A stretch of 13,541 nt of DNA, taken from Jimgerdemannia flammicorona. Its lineage: Eukaryota > Mucoromycota > Endogonomycetes > Endogonales > Endogonaceae. Position numbers and translations under genes: made by a program. Positions 7,779 through 13,541 of this stretch are shown piece by piece. The notes beneath the pieces were generated by a model that saw nothing but the letters and a program-made list of their open reading frames with translations, had not been told where the DNA came from and made no database searches. Where the stretch lies: NCBI GenBank assembly GCA_003990745.1, contig RBNI01004738.1, forward strand, positions 1 through 13,541. Direction: 5' to 3'. Numbering within the stretch: the stretch's first letter is position 1; every line of letters begins with the position of its first letter.

Positions 7779-7979
7779 AGAGGCCTGAGATATAAAACTT
7801 CTATAAGAGAGATTACAGAACTCAACCTTAACCTTCTCTTTCTTATATTCTTATTAGCCAGTCCTACTTTTAAGATAGATAATATCATTGCTATAATGGG
7901 TGAGTTGATAATAAATCTTGAGATAGAAGTCTTTACTTTGGATATCTCTCCAGATATTAGTATTAATATATCTGGTTAC
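7779..7979 (+). other. 67-codon open stretch in the mutated block, doubtful
   Basis: A plus-strand frame without an ATG start stays open for 67 codons and ends in two consecutive TAA codons at 7980. It includes KIDNIIAIMGEL and ends ISPDISINISGY. Stops are otherwise frequent here, so it may be a protein-coding remnant of a retroelement upstream of the LINE parts. No family is recognisable. Confidence 0.15.
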
Positions 7980-8502
7980 TAATAAGAGTTAGGTTTCTCA
8001 ATACATATAGACTAACTCAGAATAAGTTCAGTATACTCAGTTGGTTGATTGGTTCTGCCCTTAATATTTTTTTTTATTTGTAAAATATTCCATATTTTAC
8101 TATATCTATCTCTGCTCCTATATATATATATCTTCTGCACCCTCCTTATATAGAGTTGTGGGTCACCAAAATAGTGGTCTCATGGTCCTTATATCAAACT
8201 ATTTCACTCTGCTCATTTCTGAGTCCTCTACTGACTCTTTCTATATTTAGCTTATATTCCAGAGTCTGGTATTAGTCAGAGTATTTATCTCTTTCTCTCC
8301 TCCTATAGGTGGTTTCTGTAATCTTATATCTAATTTCTTTAAGAGTAAGATTTTATTAATTAGTAATATCAATATATACTTTAGTACTTACTTTTATAAT
8401 ATTATCTCTAGTTCTCAGAATCAGATAGATATTGTCAACATCTCTTTAATAATGTAATTATTGAACTACTTAACCCTGGTCACTTATTCTATATATATTG
8501 AC

Positions 8503-8527
8503 TTTTTTTTTTTTTTTTTTTTTTTTT
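8503..8527. repeat. Oligo-T tract (25 T)
   Basis: This is an uninterrupted run of T followed by AATAAAATCAAG. It could be the reversed poly-A tail of a minus-strand retroelement insertion. It is the only long homopolymer in the mutated block and may mark an insertion boundary. Confidence 0.5.
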
Positions 8528-8699
8528 AATAAAATCAAGTCTTCGCAGATTTAAATTAGAAGAGAACCTAGATTATATAGGCTAAAACTCTTCTCTACTC
8601 TCTCCTAAGTACTATCTCTTTATTGTTCTTAGACTATAGAGAGAACTATAAGTTTTACCATTTTAGCTATATATTTTAAATATGCTAACTCTTACTATA

Positions 8700-9640
8700 T
8701 AGACTAGTCTATTCACCAGGACTAGATCATCAGTCTAAGATCATGAGAGTATATCTATATATCAGATTCAGTAATATTAGAACTAAATCATATAATCTCT
8801 CTGATCTCAAAAAAAAAGCCAAAGATAAGAAAAATCCTTAAACTATTCAATAAAAGTAGAAAGATTCATTATATATAAGTAAATGACTTATATATAAGAC
8901 TCTCTCCAAAAGACTGATATATAGACTAAGGTCTAAAAAGATTTCAATTATACTCCTCAAGCTTATAAGTCTTGATTATATTACTATATTAACTTCTACT
9001 TTCCATTGAGTGCTACTAAATGAGAAAGGCCCTACTTCTCAAATCTATTGGCCTCAATTGTATTGCCATATTAGTTCTGGTTGGATACAGGCAGAATACC
9101 AGTTACTATACTATTCTACTACCTTCCAGCCAATCAAAAGACACTACTGAAATAATACCTATTTTAACCCTAATAACTGTCCCTATTCTGAGATCAAACT
9201 GATTTACTATTTTACTCTTTCTCTTATCTATAATAGCCATCTCTCCTCTCATCCCAATACTATCCAAAAAGCTGTTACTTATATCAGAACCAAACTTATC
9301 AGAAAGCTTGCCAAAGCTCAGAGGACTGTACTATAGATACTGAAAATCTGCAGATAATCTATATTGATATTTGATGCTTATATACTATAATAATACCTTA
9401 TTGATAATAGTAAAAGAAAGAAGATACTATATCAAAATAGATATATTCTGTATATAATTAAAGATATCAGAACTATGGAAAAAAGGAGAAAACAACAATT
9501 TCATACTAATAAAAAGGCAACTCATCACTATTGCCCCTCTTATACTACTCTATAATAGATATAGCAAATTAACCAAAAGTAGAGGGGAAATAAGTTATAA
9601 AAAGGAAACTTCAAAATCTTATAATATGTAGTATAGTAAT
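8700..9640 (+). pseudogene. Mutated LINE 5' region / ORF1 remnant
   Basis: This stretch aligns to the reverse complement of 12524-13541. Shared landmarks are TTGAGTG near 9007, CAATCAAAAG near 9132, GAAAGCTTGCCAAAGC or GGAAGCTTGCCAAAGC near 9302, ACCTTATTG near 9391 and CAACTCATCACTATTGCC near 9518. A short frame at 9020-9202 still gives SSQSKDTTEIIPILTLITVP, matching QQSKGPTEAAPTPALMTAP in the other copy, which indicates a once-coding Pro/Thr-rich ORF1-like N-terminus. A deletion of about 35 bases relative to the other copy lies near 9382. The remainder is closed by many stops. A role as LINE ORF1 rests on its position upstream of the RT remnant; no RNA-binding motif survives. Confidence 0.5.
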
Positions 9641-10445
9641 AGAAAAAGGAGCAGTTCTTAATATTACTATATCTCTCTATATATCTCTCTTATATTTCAC
9701 TCTCTCTATCACTACTGACTACTCTTTGCTTCTCACCATCTCTTTCTCTTCTCTCTCTTACCAGTTATCATCTTGACTGATATCTGTTAATTCTCTATAA
9801 AGTATCTCTCTAACTCTATTATTCAAGCTCATATTCACAAATCTTCAGATATTATTTACAATATTATTGTTCAGTCTATTTATACTATTTAGGACTACTC
9901 TCTTGCTTTTACTTGATAGAAGATTGTTAAAGTTTGTGAATTTTCTTGCTCTTCTTTGATCTCAGATATATAGTCTATCTCTAAGGATATTCTGGACTTA
10001 TATATGCTAGAGAAATCAGAACAGTGCTATTTCTACAGTAGAACCTTCTTTATAGTATATCTTTAATCTCTAATACTATTTGTAGTTTTAAGTGAGTATA
10101 TTACTCAACTTCTCATATTTCTCTTCAGTCTTACTCTCTTACTATCTCTATATTTCATAATATAGTTACTTAATTTTCTATAACCTTTGACTAGTCTGAT
10201 GTCTCTTAATAACTCTAAAGATATCTCTCTATAAGCAGAGACCCTTGGGTTGCAGTTTTAGTTTGACCAGTCTATAGTTTAGAGGGCTATCTATAGCTAC
10301 CCTCTTATAAAGATCTATGAGGCTAACTCTGTATATATTTAAATTCTTTAAGGATAATAGGTGTGAAGAATACTCTCTATAGTCTGTCAAAGTTTTATTT
10401 TTTTCTTTCCATTATATATAGTTTCAGGATTCACTCTCTACTATG

Positions 10446-11390
10446 ATTATTTTCCTAATTCCTCAGAAGGAGCAGTCTTATACTATTGATGATTTTTGCC
10501 CTATCACTCTTTCTGAGATATTTTACCAACTCTTTGAGTATTAGTTGAAAGACTACTCAAGAGCCAAAGTAGTCTGACAGAAATATTATACTACTAAGAT
10601 AGCTTCTGAACCTGCTTCTCATCTGTCTCTCATGTCTTCCTCTTATACAAGATATGAGTAAAGAAATAGAGCTACTATATCTTTTTAGACCTTTGATAGG
10701 CATATTATTGAGTCCTCTTAAGCTTATTCTTTCTCACCTTAAGATATAAGAGCCTAATATAGCTCTATTTAGTATTATACATAGTCTTTTTAATTACTAT
10801 TCTTATTAAGTAGTTGTTAATAGCCTCATCATCTCTCTAGTCTATACTGATTGTGATCTCTTTCAGAAGTCCCTTCTCTCTCTTTGATATTTTGATATCT
10901 TTATTGACCTTCTTGATAATTCCTTTGATGAATACTTTAAGATATATAACTTCCTACTAGAACTTTTTTTTACAGATAATATTGCTCTTATCTTTTATAC
11001 TATCACTGAGAAATAGAGAATAGTTGACTTGTGTAATAATTGGCTCTGTATTAATGATATAGATCTCAATCACAAAAAGTATAATTATTTTAGTCCTGCT
11101 AACTGTACTAATCTATTAGGGACAAACTATATCTGCAGTCTCTCTCTTATATATATCTTGGTATATTATATACTAATAAAGAGTTTGATTTTATCAATCT
11201 AATATTGCAGAATATAGCTAAGACAGAATGAACTCTTAACTTCTATCATACTCATAGTTCTCTCTAGTTGCCTTTAGTCAAGCTGACCATCATGCTAATA
11301 TTCATTAGACCTTAGTTAAAATATGGTCTTCTCTTCTTTGGTATCTTATCTAGCTACTACTATAGGGCTTCAGATATTGAAGTATTCTGA
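10446..11390 (+). pseudogene. Dead non-LTR (LINE) reverse transcriptase remnant
   Basis: RT landmarks appear in the right order. At 10446-10541 there is IIFLIPQKE followed by DDFCPITLSEIFYQLFE, matching the LIPK...RPI-L fingers block of LINE RTs, then a TAG. In another frame from 10864, QKSLLS, a TGA, then YFDIFIDLL recalls the QG-PLSP-LF-I motif B. In the same frame FTDNIALI (10969-10992) occupies the place of the catalytic FADD box, with the second Asp changed to Asn. TAG follows at 11014. From 11148 the frame shifts again and reads YIYLGI, NIAKTE, a TGA, TLNF and RP-stop-LKYGL, like the RT thumb YLG and EYG motifs. At least two frameshifts, several stops and the altered active site mean it is inactive. 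An endonuclease part should lie upstream (about 9650-10400) but is too eroded to identify. The clade is unresolved. Confidence 0.7.
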
Positions 11391-11786
11391 GAAGATCTAT
11401 AATGAGGCTATTGCTTAGACAGTTTGATTTTATAGTAGATTCTTGCTTAATATTCAATTCTTAGCCTCTCTTCTTTTCTTTATTGTACATCAGACCTCTG
11501 CTATATATTTTAAACCTATTTTTATTAGTCTAATAAGACTGATAATAATTTCATCAGCTCTTTTAGTAAATGTTTCATTATATATCTCTTAGGTTCTATT
11601 ATTAAAAAGGTCTATTAGTAGATCTGCTGGCTTAACTTCCTTGACTGATACTGAGTCTTCAGTCTCTAGATATATAAAGTGTATTTACTCTATTTCTTTC
11701 TTCAGATCTTTTTTCAGAATTAGCTGTTATAGAATTAAGCCTCCTTCTCTCAGATACTTATTTGATAAATAATATCTCATAGCTAC

Positions 11787-12523
11787 TATAATATGCCTGG
11801 CTCAATGGAGGCAAATTACAAGGTTGAGGGTTGATGTAGTTTGGCTTGAGCCCCTAGTTACTTTGTTAAAAGCAACAAAACATTCTTGGTGCTTAGTTGT
11901 ATAATAGTCAAAGCTAGATATCTGCAAGTGATTCTGGCAATTTCCTTATTGAGATGATTCTCTGGGTGTAGTGGCAATTTGTATGTCTTTCCTTCTTGGT
12001 TGATGGGTAATTTCTATGTAGTGTGGCAATCTCCAAAAGTATGCAATTTCTGGGTGACAGTTGTATTTTCAAAAGTATGTGATTTCTGTGTGACAATCTT
12101 ATGTAGCACAACAAGCTCCTTATGCGTGATGGTCTGGCAATTTAGCAGTTTTCCTTCTTGGGTGATGGACAATCTCTGTATTGATGATCTCCAAAAGTAT
12201 GTGATTTCTGATGGACAACTTGATTTGGCACGGGTTCACTAGAAATAGAGGATGGTGCAGATTCTTCTTACTAGGAATAGAGGATGGTGCGGATTCTTCT
12301 TACTTGGAATAATACTGGTGGTGATTTCTCTGAATTGGGCTCACTGGGAACAAACTAATAACTCGGATGGCATGGATAACTAGGATGTCACAGATAACTC
12401 AGATATCTCAGATAACTCGAAAATGGCAGATTCTTGGCAAGTTATATCAAAGACTGGCTTCGTTTGCACAGAGTTACATCATAGACTGGCTCAACTGTGA
12501 AGTTACATCAGATAGACTGGCTT
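11787..12523 (+). mobile_element. LTR-like element, copy 2 (3'-truncated)
   Basis: This is a direct-repeat copy of 4279-5018 in the same orientation, 7.5 kb away. The first 80 bases after the boundary differ at only a few positions. It then lacks about 17 bases present in copy 1 (near 11886) and differs in internal minisatellite number. Homology stops after GACTGGCTT at 12523, where the inverted LINE fragment begins, so the 3' part with the TATA box is missing. The first bases read TATAATATGCC against TGTAACATGCC in copy 1, with both changes at TpG/CpA-type sites adjoining the mutated block. It could be the 3' LTR of an element starting at 4279, or an independent fragment. Confidence 0.65.
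12033..12310. repeat. Minisatellite motifs in LTR copy 2
   Basis: AAAAGTATG[TC][GA]ATTTCTG occurs three times (about 12035, 12070 and 12192) but once in copy 1 (about 4640). A 32-bp unit containing TAGAGGATGGTGC[AG]GATTC is tandemly duplicated at 12246 and 12278, again not matched in copy 1. Confidence 0.65.
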
Positions 12524-13541
12524 GTGGGCCCCTTTCTCCACTATCTTACTGGTCACAATAGTTTGGTAGACAATCTTCCGAGTCTACTTTCTACAATTAT
12601 TACCCCCTCTACCTCAGGTTGGTTTGCTGTACCTGTTGCAGAGCAGTGGGAGAGAGGCAATAGTGATGAGTTGCCCCTTTATCAGTGTCCAATCAGTGTC
12701 TTCTCTACTTTTTCACAGTTTCTGGTACCTTTGGCTGTATCTGGAGTGCATCTGTTTTGGTGCAGTACTTTCTTTCCTTTGCTATTGCCAATAAGGTACT
12801 GTCTCATTGTATCATAGGTTATGTAGGGAGTTAGCTGACCTTGGGCATCAAGTGCTCAGTGTAGGTTATCTGCAGGTCCTCAGTGCCTGTAGTGGGACCC
12901 TCTGGCTTTGGCAAGCTTCCCAGTGAGCACAGTTCTGGCATAGGTGACTGGTTTTTGAGTAATATCAGGATGGGAGAGGAGATGGCCATTACAGATAGGA
13001 GGAAGGGTAATTATGGTGAACCAGTAGGGTGCCAGGCTTGGGGCAGTCATCAGGGCTGGGGTGGGTGCTGCTTCAGTAGGGCCTTTTGATTGCTGCTGAG
13101 TGGTTAGGTGGTAGGTATCACTCTCAGCTTCTTTTGGCAATTCAGCAGATTGGGTCTCAGTTGTTTGAGGGGGTCAGGGGGCCTGTGGCTACCCATTTTA
13201 GGCATCTTAGCTACACTCAACTGGAACTGTGAGCTGATATAGCAATGTGATTGGGGCCCACAGACTTGAGTAGTGGGGTATTGGGGGTCTCCTTCCACCT
13301 CATGTATAAGTCCTTTATTCATCTCACTGAGAGAACTAGGCCCTACCCACTGTAATATACTTTGATGAGAGTTTTTTCTTTGCTTGTCATTCTCTTTGGG
13401 GTGGCAGGGGCTATTCTATTTGGCTCGGACATATGCTTTTGGTTGTTGGCATATAGTTGAGTTCTCCCTGGTGGTAGGGAGAGCATGGTGTGCAGAACAA
13501 GGTGGGGCCAATATACATAGGCCCTACTGTGTCTTTTTTTT
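12524..13541 (-). mobile_element. Inverted, better preserved LINE fragment (5'/ORF1 region), partial
   Basis: The reverse complement of this region is homologous to plus-strand 8700-9640. It begins at an abrupt junction with LTR copy 2 and continues beyond the window end, where the plus strand finishes in a run of T. GC content is higher and TG/CA dinucleotides are intact where the other copy has TA. Only the ORF1-side portion of the element is present; no RT-like sequence is included. This makes it a useful unmutated reference, although it has its own frameshift and stops. Confidence 0.65.
12880..13322 (-). pseudogene. LINE ORF1-like coding remnant, frameshifted
   Basis: Two overlapping minus-strand frames share this segment. 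The upstream one (13322-13104) starts at an ATG (MNKGLIHEVEGD) and includes KMGSHRPPDPLKQLRP before a stop. The downstream one (to 12880) reads TTETQSAELPKEAESD, then QQSKGPTEAAPTPALMTAP and DITQKPVTYARTVLTGKLAK before its stop. The Pro/Thr/Gln-rich region followed by a KPVTYA-type segment resembles the disordered N-terminus of fungal LINE ORF1 or gag proteins, though this is a resemblance in character and not a family match. A frameshift near 13105-13140 splits it. The equivalent segment at 9020-9202 keeps similar peptides, supporting past coding use. Confidence 0.4.

Larger units (their letters stand above)
7430..11786. other. RIP-like mutated block, TA-rich and nearly CpG-free
   Basis: Reading by eye I found only one CpG in about 4.3 kb (8544-8545), while TA, TATA and CTATAG-type strings are very dense. 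Stops in recognisable coding remnants are mostly TAG or TGA where Gln, Trp or Arg would be expected. Comparison of 8700-9640 with the better preserved inverted copy at 12524-13541 shows mostly C>T and G>A changes at CpA/TpG. This matches RIP known in filamentous ascomycetes. Deamination of methylated cytosine could add to the CpG loss. The right edge coincides with the start of LTR copy 2. Confidence 0.7.

Noticed and set aside
7655..7888. 77-codon minus-strand frame in the TA-rich block
   Set aside because: The recognisable retroelement remnants in the block are all on the plus strand. A frame of this length in such skewed sequence is not evidence of a gene.
11914..12242. Frames on both strands within LTR copy 2
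   Set aside because: They fall in the non-coding LTR repeat, and the equivalent frames are not kept in copy 1.

Overview
This window reads as a repeat-rich, transposon-dominated stretch of a eukaryotic genome, most likely a filamentous fungus (probably an ascomycete). The reasons are a spliced terminal exon with a CTAAT branch-point-like motif just before its 3' splice site, several retrotransposon fragments with LTR-type TATA boxes, and a 4.3 kb block whose sequence has the C-to-T/G-to-A pattern expected of repeat-induced point mutation (RIP). Species and clade cannot be fixed from the sequence. No bacterial, CRISPR, rRNA or tRNA features were seen.

Layout. (1) 9-375: a small LTR with perfect TGTTAT/ATAACA ends and minus-strand promoter signals. 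(2) 382-1149, minus: the one substantial intact ORF that looks real, a 255-residue acidic-tailed protein of unknown family, CpG-rich unlike the rest of the window, with a TATA box upstream at 1293-1299. (3) 1600-2290 and 2480-3250: two unrelated degenerate tandem arrays with periods of about 85-88 and about 115 bp. (4) 3630-3758, plus: what looks like the last exon of a cellular gene, with 3' splice site, stop codon and AATAAA. (5) 4279-5553: a 1.27 kb LTR-like element copy (TGTA...TACA) with a TATA box and internal minisatellites. (6) 5554-7110: low-information sequence with short repeats. (7) 7115-7470: a broken gag/ORF1-like fragment. (8) About 7430-11786: a TA-rich, almost CpG-free block holding a dead non-LTR (LINE) retrotransposon, with ORF1-like and reverse-transcriptase remnants on the plus strand. 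(9) 11787-12523: a second copy of the 5' 740 bp of the LTR, nearly unmutated. (10) 12524-13541, minus: a better preserved, inverted copy of the LINE ORF1 region, running off the window.

The most informative relationship is internal. The LINE copy at 12524-13541 is a built-in reference for the copy around 8700-9640, and it shows that the differences are nearly all C>T or G>A, mostly at CpA/TpG. This supports RIP-like inactivation. The two LINE fragments sit in opposite orientation on either side of an LTR fragment that largely escaped the mutation, which implies nested insertion or rearrangement. No complete active mobile element and no obviously new functional system could be demonstrated. 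The best candidates for novelty are the unrecognised CpG-rich ORF at 382-1149 and the orphan exon at 3630-3758.
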